Below are positions 27,015 through 36,528 of a DNA stretch of 64,000 bases, piece after piece. Positions within the stretch are counted from its first letter, which is position 1, and each line of letters starts with the position of its first letter. A program made the translations under genes and the position numbers. Under the pieces are notes generated by a model. It worked only from the letters and a program-made list of their open reading frames with translations. It was not told the origin of the DNA and searched no databases. This DNA is from CAVPDA01 sp963702495 (GTDB lineage: Bacteria; Pseudomonadota; Gammaproteobacteria; Burkholderiales; Rhodocyclaceae). The stretch spans positions 1 through 64,000 of the forward strand of contig CAVPDA010000001.1 in assembly GCA_963702495.1 (NCBI GenBank), written 5' to 3'.

Positions 27015-27421
27015 ACGTGGGGCTGCCGATGACTCCGGGCTGGTAGTGGTTTCCGCGCTGGAGTACATCGTGGCGCAACTGAAAAGCGATGACCGGGGAA
27101 GGGCGGAAGCATTGCTGAATATGGCTGTCAAGGAATTCCGGGCGCTCGGATCAACCCAATTCGCAGGTACCTGCATGGATGCCGCCCGCGCTCTTGCTGC
27201 CGAGCACTCCAATGGACAATTCGTTGAGCAATGGGCGGCTCTGATCGCATCGGCGTGCCGGCATGAATTCGGCGGCGCTAAGGTTTACTTCCCAAGGCTC
27301 CCGCGGAGCGAAAGCGGGCGGCGGCTCGGCGAATGACCGCGAAGGAATTGCAGGAAACCTTCGGAATCAGCCGGTCCCGCGCTTATCAAATCTTGGCCGA
27401 AAATCGACGCGCCAAGAAATA
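27007..27421 (+). pseudogene. Mor-like transcription activator, one frameshift
   Basis: About 138 residues if one lost base near 27304 is restored. The N-terminal 90 residues are helical. The segment HEFGGAKVYFPRLPR followed, after the shift, by MTAKELQETFGISRSRAYQIL resembles the beta-strand and HTH part of the Mu Mor/C family, which switch on late phage genes. It starts inside the end of the integrase frame. Family assignment is moderate. Confidence 0.5.
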
Positions 27422-27494
27422 GTCCACTTTTTTGGGTAGATAGCCTGCGGGACACAGGGCGACACTGCGCGCACACCGTAACAAGGGGGTGCGC

Positions 27495-27716
27495 ATGTCA
27501 AACGAACTTCTAGCGGATTATTGGACGCGGCGCGAGCTGGCGGAGATGCTCGGCCAGTGCGAGCGAACCATTCAGCGATGGATCGCCATCGGCGACCATC
27601 CGCCAGTTACCCACATCGGGCACGAGCAATTCTTCCGCAAGGATGCCGCGGCCGCCTGGCTGCTTGCGCGTGAAAAAGCGCCTGTGCGCCAGAACAGCAA
27701 GCGGCGCGCAGCATGA
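27495..27716 (+). CDS. Small helix-turn-helix protein (AlpA/excisionase-like)
   Basis: The product has 73 residues and is intact. YWTRRELAEMLGQCERTIQRW is a winged-helix/MerR-type HTH, followed by HEQFFRKDAAAAWLLARE, the usual second half of excisionase or AlpA-like proteins. Such proteins control excision and early genes of islands and satellites. AAGGGGG precedes the ATG by five bases. The stop overlaps the next start (ATGA). Confidence 0.65.
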   Translation: MSNELLADYWTRRELAEMLGQCERTIQRWIAIGDHPPVTHIGHEQFFRKDAAAAWLLAREKAPVRQNSKRRAA

Positions 27717-27895
27717 GCCGCCGCGGGCATCCATCGCTCCCGCGCGGCGCGTCATTCGGGCACGAGTCACCGCGCGGCGCGGCGACGATCCTCAACTATT
27801 CCGAGATCGCACAGACCGGCAGTCGGGCGCAACGCCGATATGCAGAGCGATTGATTCGGCGCCACGCTCAGAGGCAGAAAAGCGGTCGGCGGTGA
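27713..27895 (+). CDS. Small hypothetical protein of the element
   Basis: The product has 60 residues and is very basic, rich in Arg and Ser, with no recognised domain. Its start overlaps the stop of the HTH gene (ATGA) and its stop overlaps the GTG start of the next gene. This tight packing is the main support for it being real. Confidence 0.45.
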   Translation: MSRRGHPSLPRGASFGHESPRGAATILNYSEIAQTGSRAQRRYAERLIRRHAQRQKSGRR

Positions 27896-28158
27896 ATATC
27901 TGGCAAAAGATTGAGCTGATACGCCGTGCTGAAGCGTTGCAGATCCTCCAGAAGCAGGACGATGAACGATGGAACACGTTTGCGGGCCGGATTCGCGAAG
28001 CACAGGCCGAAGCAAATAGGCGAGAGACCGAAAGGGCTGCCGCGGCAATTCGGGAATCCGGTGAAGAGCCGACTAGAGCGCGCGTTCATGCGCATGTAAT
28101 GGCTGAACTGTGGGCGTCGATTGCACGGCTTCAGAAGTCGGGGTCCAAACGGCGATGA
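27892..28158 (+). CDS. Small helical hypothetical protein of the element
   Basis: The product has 88 residues starting at GTG. It is strongly charged and probably one long helix or coiled coil (IELIRRAEALQILQKQDDER, then EAQAEANRRETERAAAAI). No domain was recognised. It overlaps both neighbours by four bases, as in phage early operons. A longer frame reaching back to 27643 exists but overlaps the HTH gene. Confidence 0.5.
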   Translation: MNIWQKIELIRRAEALQILQKQDDERWNTFAGRIREAQAEANRRETERAAAAIRESGEEPTRARVHAHVMAELWASIARLQKSGSKRR

Positions 28159-30051
28159 CTGACCCGGTAATCCGGTACGCCATCGGCCGCACCGTCACCA
28201 GCGCCGAGGTGGACACTTCGAGGCCGCCGACTTCGAGGAATTCTGCGACACGGCGCTGATGCAGGGCGCACGGGCTGCGAAGAAGGACGGCGCCTACTTC
28301 TGCGCCGCGATGCGTGGCGGCATCCGCGCGAAGGACGCGGACGAGCTGCTGGCGGTGCTGGCGCTCGATTTCGACGCGCTGCGCAACGAAGACGAGCTGC
28401 ACCGCGTCATGGCCGCGGCGCAAGCCTGGCGCGGATTCGGCTACACGCACGGCGAGCCATGACCCGGCCGCCGGCAAGGTGAAGGCGCGCATCGTTTTCG
28501 CGCTTGATCGGCCGGCGACCGCCGCGGAATATCCCCGCGTAGGGCGTGCCGTAGTTGCCGAGCTGGCGCGGCGTGCCGGCGTGCCCATCGAGGCCGATGC
28601 AGCCTGCATGAAGCTGGAGCAACCCATCTTCACCCTGCGCAAGGGCGCGGCGAAGTGGCGACTCGACGGCGGCTTAATCGACGTGGACAGGGCCGCGCGG
28701 ATCAACGGCAACGGGCCGGATACGGCGATTACAACCGCCGGTGTAAATCCGAAAATCCGGCCGATGGCGCCCGAATCCCGGCCGGCAAGCGCAACGCGAC
28801 CTTGACCGCCATCGCTGGCGCATTGCGGCGCCGTGGTCTGAGCCCGGCCGCGATCGAGGCCGCCATCCTCGCCGAAAACGGCCGCTGCGATCCCCGCTAC
28901 CCGAGGCCGAGGCGCGGCGCATTGCCGCGTCAGTATCACGCTATGAGCCTGGGCAACTGCCGCACCTCCTGCGCGGCTATGGCGTGCCTGAGCCTGACAC
29001 TGCCCCGCCTCGGCTGCTGATAAAGAGCGCGGCAGACGTGGCGCCGCAGCCGATCCGTTGGCTATGGCCGGGGCGCATCGCTCTGGGCAAGGTGACCGTG
29101 TTCAGCGGCGACCTGGGCTTGGAAAGAGCATGCTGCAGGCGGCATTTGCGGGCCATATCTCGACCGCCCGAGCCTGGCCCGACGGGGCGCCGTGTGGCCT
29201 CGGCGACGTGCTGATTCTCTCCGCGGAGGATGATGCAGCCGACACGATACGGCCGCGCCTTGACGCAACAGGCGCCGATGTAACCGGGTGCATCTTGTGC
29301 AAGGTGTAGAGGCGCGCGACCGGCAAGGGAACATGGAGCGCCGCTTGCCAGCCTGCGGCACGATGTCGCGGCACTGACGACGGCGCTTGCGGAGTTGCCC
29401 GCGGCACGGCTGGCGGTAATCGACCCGGTATCGGCCTACCTGGATGGCGCCGACAGCCACAACAACGCCGAGGTGCGCGCATTGCTCGCGCCGCTCAGTG
29501 AGGCGGCCGCGGCGACCGGCTGCGCGCTGATCTTGGTTTCTCACCTGAACAAGGGCGGCAGCGGCACAAGCGCGCTGTACCGCACTACCGGCAGCCTTGC
29601 CTTCGTGGCGGCCGCGCGTGCCGCCTATGTGGTGACGCGCGATCCCTTGGACGGGGAGCGGCGCCTGTTGCTGCCGATGAAGAACAACATCGGGACGGAT
29701 CGTAAGTGGACTCGCCTATCGCATCGCCGAGGCGAACGGCGTGCCTTCGTGGCATGGGACGGTATCGCCGAACTGAGCGCCGATGAAGCCTTGGGGGGCA
29801 GCCGCGAGGAAGACACGGAAAGCACTCTTGCCGATCAGGCGGGGGAGTGGTTACGCGAGCTGCTGGAATGGCGCGACGTGCCGGTGAAGGAAGTGCGCGA
29901 TGCGGCACAGGCCGCCGGGTATTCGTGGGCCACCATGCGCCGGGCACAGGCGGCACTCGGGGTGCGCCCGGTGAAGGTCGGCTTCGATCGGGCTGCGCAT
30001 TGGGTGTGGCGATTCGGGACCGGGCTGGCTGCGCCGGAGTTGATCCCGTGA
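28155..30051 (+). pseudogene. Primase/RepA-type replicative helicase, multiple frameshifts
   Basis: About 630 residues in total. The N-terminal third (DALMQGARAAKKDGAYFC, then the RIVFALDRPATAAEY region) resembles the primase-associated domain of phage replication proteins. A PriCT-like segment follows (RNATLTAIAGALRRRGLS, PLPEAEARRIAASVS), then a RepA/RecA-like ATPase. The Walker A is GDLGLGKSM once a lost G near 29117 is restored, and Walker B-type residues are in LAVIDPVSAYLDG. Frameshifts fit near 28215, 28459, 28755, 28898, 29117, 29283 and 29347; most are lost bases. From 29395 to the end the frame is clean. It should start replication at the iterons that follow. Confidence 0.7.
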
Positions 30052-30054
30052 CTA

Positions 30055-30299
30055 CGAAGGTGCTCAACATCGCCTGTTACCCGTTCGCCGTGAGCACCTT
30101 CGCTGAAACCCTTATGTGGCGCGAGTTTCACGAAGATGCTCATGTGAGCACCTTCGCTGAGCACCTTCGCAGGTACGAAGGTGCTCAAGGTTGCCGAAGA
30201 TGCTCACCGAAGATGCTCATTGAGCACCTTCGTACACACACACTATCCATGCGGTATACACGAAGGTGCTCAACAGGATCAAGGGACAGAGCACCTTCG
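30055..30299. repeat. Array of eleven 12-bp iteron-like repeats, candidate origin
   Basis: The unit CGAAGRTGCTCA occurs in both orientations. Plus-strand copies start at 30055, 30131, 30176, 30195, 30208 and 30261. Reverse copies start at 30091, 30145, 30158, 30221 and 30289, the last lacking one base. Three plus copies have A instead of G at position 6. The array sits right after the primase/helicase gene and before the small terminase, where satellite replication origins or packaging sites are often placed. No gene of note covers it. Confidence 0.8.
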
Positions 30300-30392
30300 C
30301 CGGGGATAGGTACTGGCCAGAGGTAGGCATTTACGGGGCGAAGCGGCGCGAACCAGCTCTAGGTTTAGCAATATCAATGGGTTACTGAAACG

Positions 30393-30887
30393 ATGAATCA
30401 AGGCGCGCTTTGTGATCTGTTGCAGACATCCTCGAACACCATTGGCAAGTGGGAAGGCGAAGGCTTGCCGCGCGATCCCGGCCCGGACGGACGGACGGTG
30501 GACTACGACCTTGGCAAGGTGGCGCGCTGGCTTGCCCTGCGCCTGGCTCGCAAGCAAGAGGCGACGACGATCGACGGCGAGAGCCTGGAAGCGGCGAAGC
30601 GGCGCGAACAGATCGCCCGGGCGAACCTGGCCGAGATGGATCAAGGGCAGCGAGCCGCCGAGCTGTGCCGCGTGGCGGAAGTCACCGCCGCATTGACCGA
30701 CATCGGCGCACAGGTTCGCCTCGGCCTGGAGCGCGTGCCCGACAAGCTGGCCGACCGCCTGGCCGCTGAGGCCGGCGCCGAGGGCGCCCGGCGACTGCTG
30801 ACCGCCGAGCTTGACCTGGTGGTGGACGAGCTGACCGCGGCCGCTGCGCGCATCGCTGGCGAGATCGAGGGCGCCGCGCATGGGTGA
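30393..30887 (+). CDS. Terminase small subunit (Nu1-like)
   Basis: The product has 164 residues and is intact. Its N-terminal winged HTH (MNQGALCDLLQTSSNTIGKW, then VDYDLGKVARWL) fits the Nu1 DNA-recognition domain. The central coiled region has EAAKRREQIARANLAEMDQG, and the C-terminal helices resemble phage DNA-packaging proteins. It recognises the packaging site and recruits the large subunit. The large-subunit start overlaps its last bases. Confidence 0.75.
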   Translation: MNQGALCDLLQTSSNTIGKWEGEGLPRDPGPDGRTVDYDLGKVARWLALRLARKQEATTIDGESLEAAKRREQIARANLAEMDQGQRAAELCRVAEVTAALTDIGAQVRLGLERVPDKLADRLAAEAGAEGARRLLTAELDLVVDELTAAAARIAGEIEGAAHG

Positions 30888-32809
30888 GTATGCCGTGACC
30901 CTGGCGAACGGCACCGCGGCCGCCTGGGGCGCCTTCGCCGCGGGAATTCGCCGGCCGCCTCGCCTCACGGTGCGCGAATGGGCCGATGCGCATCGGCGCC
31001 TGCCGACCAAGGGCGCCTCCGAGCCTGGGCGCTGGCGCACCGCGCGCGTGCCCTTCTCGGGCGAGATCATGGACACCCTAAGCGTAGTCGCACCCGGCGC
31101 GGCGCGTGGTGTTCATGAAGGCCGCCCAAGTGGCGGGAACCGAGATCGGCCTGAACTGGCTGGGCTGGTTCGTCTGCACCGAGAAGGCGCCCGTCATGGC
31201 GGTGCAGCCGACGACGGACTTGGGCGAACGATTCAGCAAGCAACGCCTCGCGGCGATGATCGACGACACCCCGGCGCTGCGCGCCCTGATCCAGCCGGCG
31301 CGCTGCGCGACTCGGGCAACACGACGACGGTCAAGGAATGGCCCGGCGGCGTGCTGGTGATCGCCGGGGCGAACTCCGCGGCGAGCGCTGCGCAGCATGC
31401 CGGCGAAGTATGTCTTCGCCGATGAGGTGGACGCCTATCCCATCGACCTGGACGGCGAAGGCGACCCGGTGGCGCTGGCCGAGGCGCGCACCGCACCTTT
31501 CCCCGGCGCAAGGTGTTCTTGTGCTCGCACCCCGACCATTGAGAGCTTGAGCCGGATCAACAAGGAATGGATCGCCAGTGACATGCGCCGGTATCACGTC
31601 GCTTGTCCCCACTGCGGCGAGCTGCAGCCGCTGCGGTGGGAAAACCTGAACTGGCCCGAGGGCAAGACCGAAAGAGGCCGCCTACGCCTGCGCTGCGTGC
31701 GGCGCCCTGATCGCCGAACACCACAAGACCGAGATGCTTGCCGCCGGCCGCTGGGTGGCGGAACACCCCGAGCGCGACATCGTGGGCTTCCACATATCCG
31801 GGCTTGCTGCGCCTCTCGGTCTCGGGCTGTACTGGGCCGAGCTTGCCGCCGAGTGGGAGCAACGCAAGCGCGACCCGGTGAAGGTCAAGACCTTCGTGAA
31901 CACTGCGCCTGGGGGAATGCTTCAGCGATCCGAAGAAGAACGCCTCGATTGGGAAGACATCAAGAGCCGCGCCGAGCCCTTCGCCCTGCGCACCGTGCCG
32001 CCGGGCTGTCTGATCGTGACCGCCGGCGTGGACGTCCAGAAGGATCGCCTCGAAGTCCAAGTACTGGGGCACGGCCGCCACGACATGACTGCGGTATTGG
32101 ACTGGCACCAGATCCACGGAGACCCGACCCGCCCCGAGGTATGGGCCGCCCTCGACCGCTACCGCGGCGAGCCGCTGCGCAACGCCTGGGGCTATGACTT
32201 GCGCCTGAGCCTGTGCGCCGTTAACGCGGGCTACCTGACCGACGAGGTGCTGAACTACTGCCGCGCGCGGCGCCATCAGGGCGTGATCGCCGTCAAGGGC
32301 GCTTCCACCTTCGCCCGGGCCATCATCGGCCGCCCGAACAAGGTGGACGTGACCTGGCGCGGGCAGAGCATCAAGCACGGCGCCGAGATATGGGCGCTCG
32401 GCGTGGATACCGCGAAAATTAGCCTGTTCGCCAGACTCTCAGGCGATCGCAAGGCCGGCCCGGGGAGCGGCTGATTCGCTTCTCGGATCAACTGCCGGAG
32501 GATTACTTCCTGCAATTGACCGCCGAAATCTTCGACCCGAACAAGCGGCGATGGATCAAGCAGAGCGGCCGGCGCAACGAGGCGCTCGATACCTTCGTCT
32601 ATGCCCTGGCCGCGGCGATGCACCCGGCGATCCGCGTCCATGCCATGCGAGAGCCGCAATGGGCGAAGCTGGAAACCGCATTGCAGCCGGGGCAGCCGGG
32701 GCTGTTCGATGCGCCGGCAAAGCCTGTGGATACCGCGTTCCACAAGCCCGCCGGCCGCAGTGCAGACGCCTGCGAAGGCTGCACCGCCGGCGGCCGCTCC
32801 ACGGTCTAA
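30880..32809 (+). pseudogene. Terminase large subunit (GpA family), several frameshifts
   Basis: About 643 residues of coding length, the normal GpA size. Landmarks in order are RLTVREWADAHRRLP, VVFMKAAQVAGTEIGLNWLG, YVFADEVDAYPIDLDGEGDP (Walker B-like), HVACPHCGELQPLRWENL (zinc-ribbon-like), GFHISGLAAPLGLG, VTAGVDVQKDRLEVQVLG (nuclease start) and DTFVYALAAAMHP. Frame changes fit near 31100, 31297, 31391, 31495, 31540, 31683 and 32467, both losses and gains, with no other stops. As read, packaging would fail. Confidence 0.85.
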
Positions 32810-32836
32810 GCGGCGCCCCTCCTGGGCGAACACCTG

Positions 32837-33232
32837 GTGATCCCTGCCCCGGTCCTGCTCGCCCGCCTGCTGGCCGGCGGCGACGACCCCGACACCCTGG
32901 AATGGGTGCGCCGCGGCTTCCACGCCTGGCAGCGTACCGGCGACCCGGCCGCGGCGTTCCGCGCCTGGCGCCTGCCCGCTACCCCCGCGGCGTGCGCCCG
33001 TGCGCTGCGCGATGCCTGGCTGACCGAGGCGGGGCGCTTCCTGCCGGCGCGCAACCGCGCCGAGCTGCTGCGGCGAGCCATCGCGGGCGAGCCCGCATCG
33101 CCCGCCGTGGCGCTGTGCATCGAGCGAGCCGCGGCCGCCGCGCCTTTGCCAGCTACGGCGCGCCAACTCCGCGCGATCCTCGCGGAAGCGAAGGCGCCGA
33201 TTCACTTCCCCGGCGTGCATCGTGCCGCCTGA
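32837..33232 (+). CDS. Hypothetical protein between terminase and capsid genes
   Basis: The product has 131 residues with a GTG start. It is Ala/Arg-rich and helical. LARLLAGGDDPDTLEWVRRG opens it and FHAWQRTGDPAAAFRAWRLP follows. No family was recognised. In full phages this slot holds portal and protease genes, but neither is seen here. The frame is clean over its whole length, unlike its neighbours. Confidence 0.5.
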   Translation: MIPAPVLLARLLAGGDDPDTLEWVRRGFHAWQRTGDPAAAFRAWRLPATPAACARALRDAWLTEAGRFLPARNRAELLRRAIAGEPASPAVALCIERAAAAAPLPATARQLRAILAEAKAPIHFPGVHRAA

Positions 33233-33270
33233 GCGGCGAAGCTGTGCGCATTGACCTAGGAGCGCGAACC

Positions 33271-34342
33271 ATGGACCTACTTGCAACAGAAATTGACGCG
33301 GGCATATCCAGCCGCTTGCGTGAAATCGCCGGGCTTGCTGCGGCGAAGCAGGCCGCCAGCATTCAGACCTACTCGCTTGCGCGCACCCTGACGCGGCTGG
33401 TATCGAAAGAGCGCGTGGACGGTTACGAGGGCGAAATCCATCAAGAGCTGTCGCGCCTCTACGGGCCGTCGCAGAGCGCATCGGGTGTGCTTGTTCCGTG
33501 GCGCGCGCTGGTGCCCAACCGGCGTGACCTGAGCACGGCGAATGCCAGCGCGCTGGTCGGCGTGGAACAGCAACCAGTCGCCGACGTGCTTCGCGCCTGG
33601 TCTGTTGTCGCCAATGCCGGCGTGACTGTGGTCGGCGGGTTGCGGGCCGATCAGACCGTCCCGCGCATCATGGCCAGCTCTACTGGCTATTGGCTCGAAG
33701 GCGACGGCGCGCAGATTCCCGCGGAGGGGCAGGCGAGCATCGGGCGGGTTTCGGCGACCCCGCACACCGCCGCGGCATATCTCGAAATCAGTCACCAGCT
33801 GCGGCAATCCGCGCCCGATGTGGACGGGACTGTCCGGCTCGAGCTCGTCCCGCACAATTGGCGAGTTGGTGGACGCGGCTGTCCTGGCCGGCAGCGGATC
33901 GAGCGGCGAGCCGCTGGGGCTGGTCAATACCCCGGGAGTGCAGAGCGCGAACGGTGCGACCCTGGCATGGGCCGGAATCGTCGGGCTTGAGGAAGACTGC
34001 GCAGCCGCGGACATGGCGGACGCGGGCGCGGCGTGGATCGCACATCCCGGCGTGCGCGAGCTGCTGCGCGTGCGTGAAGTGGCAAGCGGCGCCGGGCTGA
34101 TCTGGGGCGCGAACGAGATCGGCGGCAAGCGGGCCGCCGTCACGACGGCATGCCCGGCGGCGACGATGGTCTTGGGCAATTGGGCGGACTGCACCGTCTT
34201 CGTCTGGGGCGGCGGTGTGGAGCTGATGGCGAATCCCTTCAGCGATTTCGGCCGCGGCATCATCGGCGTGCGCGCGATGCTGCACATGGATGTGGCATAT
34301 CCCCGGCCGGCCGGCTTCGGCAAGGTCACGAGCATTACCTGA
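33271..34342 (+). pseudogene. HK97-type major capsid protein, one frameshift
   Basis: About 357 residues. The N-terminal part has VPWRALVPNRRDLSTANA, VGGLRADQTVPRIMAS, YWLEGDGAQIPAEGQASIG and AAYLEISHQLRQSAPDVD. After a one-base gain near 33847 it continues with GELVDAAVLAGSGSSGEPLG, IWGANEIGGKRAAVT and NPFSDFGRGIIGVRAMLHMD. This is the phage_capsid fold of HK97-like phages. No separate protease or portal was seen nearby. It would build the icosahedral head if the frame were intact. Confidence 0.85.
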
Positions 34343-34464
34343 CGGAGGCAATATCATGTCATTCACGACCGCATTCCGATTGATTGCGCAACCGGCGCCC
34401 GACGTTGGGCACCCGCTGTTTGACCCGAAAGCCAAGGTGCCGGTGGAGCCGCGCGCCCGCGTTA

Positions 34465-35811
34465 GGAAGATAGCAATAATAACTTGAACACTTCGCATCG
34501 TTCCCCTACGATGCGCGGATGGATCAAGCACCTGCCGTCAAAGCCAGGTTCAAAGCCTTGTCGCCTCGTCTTGACGAGGCGACGTTGCGATTGTGGGCCG
34601 CTGCCGAGGCGCGCAGCCTTGGACGCGGTGGCGTCAGTGTGGTGGCCAAGGTCGCGGGGTTGTCACGCACGACCGTGTATGCCGGCCTGGCCGAGATCGA
34701 TGCCGCCGGCAAGGCCAAGGGCAAGAGGAGCAAGGCGGCGGCGCAGCCATTGGTGGCGGCTGTGACGCATAAGCGCGTTCGCGCGCCCGGTGGCGGACGC
34801 AAGCGCTTGGTGGACATCGACGCGAGTTTGCTTGCCGACCTGGACGCATTGGTCGAGCCCACCAGCCGGGGCGATCCGATGTCGCCACTGCGCTGGACGT
34901 GCAAGAGCACGACGAGGCTTGCCGCGGAGCTTAGCGCAAGCGGCCATCGGGTGAGCCAGCGCACGGTGTGCGACCTCCTGGCCCAACTGAACTACAGCCT
35001 TCAGTCGGTGCGCAAGACGCGTGAAGGTGGCCAGCATCCCGACCGCGACGCGCAGTTTCAGTACATCGCCGCCATGGTGACGAAGTTCCAGCGCCAGCGC
35101 CAGCCGGTGATCTCGGTGGACACCAAGAAGAAGGAACTCATCGGGGACTTCAAGAACGCCGGGCGCGAGTGGCGCCCGCAGGGACAGCCCGAGCAGGTTC
35201 GAGTGCACGACTTCATCGACGACGAACTGGGCAAGGTCGCGCCCTACGGGGTCTACGACGTGACGGCCAACGTGGGCTGGGTCAGCGTGGGAATCGACCA
35301 CGACACGGCCGAGTTCGCCGTGCAGAGCATCCGCCACTGGTGGCTCGAGATGGGGCAGCCGATGTACGCCCGAGCCAAGCGGCTGCTGATCACCGCCGAC
35401 TGTGGTGGCAGCAACGGCTATCGCGTGCGCCTGTGGAGGCTGCAACTGCAGCGGCTGGCCGACGACCTCGGCATGGAGGTCCAGGTGTGCCACTTCCCGC
35501 CCGGCACCAGCAAGTGGAACAAGATCGAGCACCGGATGTTCTGCCACATCACCAACAACTGGCGCGGCCGCCCTCTGCTGAGCCGGCAGGTGGTGGTCAA
35601 CCTCATCGGCAGCGTTACCACCAACCAAGGCCTGCGCGTGAAGGCCGCGCTCGACGAGAATACCTACCAACCCGGCATCAAGGTGAGCGATGCCGACCTC
35701 GCGGCCATCAACCTCAAGCGCGATGAATTCCACGGCGAGTGGAACTATCGCGTCACGCCAAGAGCGACCGGCAAGCGTGGCTAAGTGTTCAACTTATTAT
35801 TGCTAGGTTCC
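34465..35811 (+). mobile_element. ISAzo13-family insertion sequence, complete
   Basis: It is 1347 bp long. The terminal inverted repeats are 34465-34493 and 35783-35811, about 29 bp with four mismatches (GGAAGATAGCAATAATAACT against GGAACCTAGCAATAATAAGT at the outer ends). TTA at 34462-34464 and 35812-35814 is the apparent target duplication. It carries one intact transposase gene and splits a small head-type gene, so it arrived after the element. Confidence 0.9.
34519..35784 (+). CDS. ISAzo13-family transposase
   Basis: The product has 421 residues and is intact. The N-terminal HTH part has SVVAKVAGLSRTTVYAGLAE. WTCKSTTRLAAELSASGHRV and VSQRTVCDLLAQLNYSLQ follow. The DDE core shows VISVDTKKKELIGDF (first D), RLLITADCGGSNGYR (second D) and SKWNKIEHRMFCHI (E). 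The C-terminus ends inside the right inverted repeat. Unlike the flanking satellite genes it has no frameshift. Confidence 0.93.
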   Translation: MDQAPAVKARFKALSPRLDEATLRLWAAAEARSLGRGGVSVVAKVAGLSRTTVYAGLAEIDAAGKAKGKRSKAAAQPLVAAVTHKRVRAPGGGRKRLVDIDASLLADLDALVEPTSRGDPMSPLRWTCKSTTRLAAELSASGHRVSQRTVCDLLAQLNYSLQSVRKTREGGQHPDRDAQFQYIAAMVTKFQRQRQPVISVDTKKKELIGDFKNAGREWRPQGQPEQVRVHDFIDDELGKVAPYGVYDVTANVGWVSVGIDHDTAEFAVQSIRHWWLEMGQPMYARAKRLLITADCGGSNGYRVRLWRLQLQRLADDLGMEVQVCHFPPGTSKWNKIEHRMFCHITNNWRGRPLLSRQVVVNLIGSVTTNQGLRVKAALDENTYQPGIKVSDADLAAINLKRDEFHGEWNYRVTPRATGKRG

Positions 35812-35954
35812 TTAAGGTGACTCGCGCCAAATTCTTGCTTGCGAACGGCGAACGCCCCGACGTCGGTAAAGTTTACCGAACTGCCGCGCTCCGACGCCCG
35901 CGACCTGGTGGCGCGCGGACTCGGCGTGCTGATCGACACTTCGGAGGGCGGCGC

Positions 35955-36170
35955 ATGATCGAGGATCCCTTTGAGGTCGTTAGGCGACATCAGGCGGCGA
36001 ACCTCGACGAGCTTACGAGGCGCCTAGATTCCGGTTTCGGTATGTACTTCACGACCCAGCGCATCGTGCATGACGGAGTCACATATCGACGCGGGGCGCC
36101 GGTCCCGGAGTCTGTCGTGCGGAAGCTGCCATACGGTTCCGTAGGTTTCGTGCCGCTGTTTATCCGGTGA
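35955..36170 (+). CDS. Small hypothetical protein at the end of the element
   Basis: The product has 71 residues (MIEDPFEVVRRHQAANLDEL onward, ending GSVGFVPLFIR). It is soluble with no recognised domain. Its start overlaps the stop of the split head-type gene (ATGA), typical of phage structural operons. Two hairpins follow it. Confidence 0.55.
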   Translation: MIEDPFEVVRRHQAANLDELTRRLDSGFGMYFTTQRIVHDGVTYRRGAPVPESVVRKLPYGSVGFVPLFIR

Positions 36171-36221
36171 TCTAGAGAGCTGCCCCCCGCCGCGTTAAGC
36201 GCGCGCAGCGCTCCGGGGGGA

Positions 36222-36254
36222 GGCGGCAAGCGGTGTGCTGCGCCGCTTGCCGCC
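36222..36254. repeat. Perfect 12-bp inverted repeat after the last element gene
   Basis: GGCGGCAAGCGG (36222-36233) and CCGCTTGCCGCC (36243-36254) are exact complements around a nine-base loop. There is no T-run, so it could be an RNA-stabilising or weak termination structure. Confidence 0.7.
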
Positions 36255-36345
36255 ATCATGACCCATGCCGCGCACCGCCCGGCGGAAGCTGGGCCGCTCA
36301 ACGGGTGGCGCTGGTGCTCCGGCGCTGCGAAAGGGGCGGGAAAAC

Positions 36346-36378
36346 AACCCTGGGGACCATTGGCTACCCGGGGTTTTT
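36346..36378 (+). terminator. Rho-independent terminator at the right end of the element
   Basis: AACCCTGGG (36346-36354) pairs with CCCGGGGTT (36367-36375) with one G-U pair and a 12-base loop, followed by a T-run. It probably ends the element's late transcript before the tRNA gene. Confidence 0.7.
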
Positions 36379-36498
36379 TCGTTCGCTGGTGTTCTGCCGT
36401 ACTATCCGAGCAAGCCCTTACGGCGGGGGCTCAGAGACAGAGTGACATGGTAGTGACACGGATTGTCAGGTTAGTGTCAGCTTATCGCCGCATCTGTT

Positions 36499-36523
36499 GC
36501 CCGGAGCGGGATTTGAACCCGCA
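36499..36523 (-). pseudogene. tRNA 3'-end fragment (T-arm and acceptor strand)
   Basis: On the minus strand GCGGGTTCAAATCCCGC forms a T-arm, followed by TCCGGGCA, the 3' acceptor strand, then ACA instead of CCA. Only about ten bases separate it from the intact tRNA-Leu, so no 5' half exists. It looks like a relic of another tRNA-Leu-like attachment site carried by the element. Confidence 0.6.
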
Positions 36524-36528
36524 TTCCC

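Larger units (their letters stand above)
34355..35958 (+). pseudogene. Small phage head-type gene split by the ISAzo13 element
   Basis: The 5' part (34355-34464) encodes MSFTTAFRLIAQPAPDVGHP and on to VPVEPRARV. The 3' part resumes at 35815 and, when the IS and one TTA copy are removed, reads on as KVTRAKFLLANGERPDVGK. One further shift near 35873 is needed to reach the closing RSDARDLVARGLGVLIDTSE. Without the IS the product would be about 80-85 residues. The function is unknown; position after the capsid gene suggests a head-completion or connector role. Confidence 0.55.

Noticed and set aside
30055..30299. The repeat array as a CRISPR array
   Set aside because: The units are only 12 bp, occur in both orientations, have irregular spacing of 1 to about 50 bases, and there are no cas genes.
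36499..36523. A second complete tRNA gene next to tRNA-Leu
   Set aside because: Only the T-arm and the 3' acceptor strand exist; the intact tRNA-Leu begins ten bases away, leaving no room for the 5' half.
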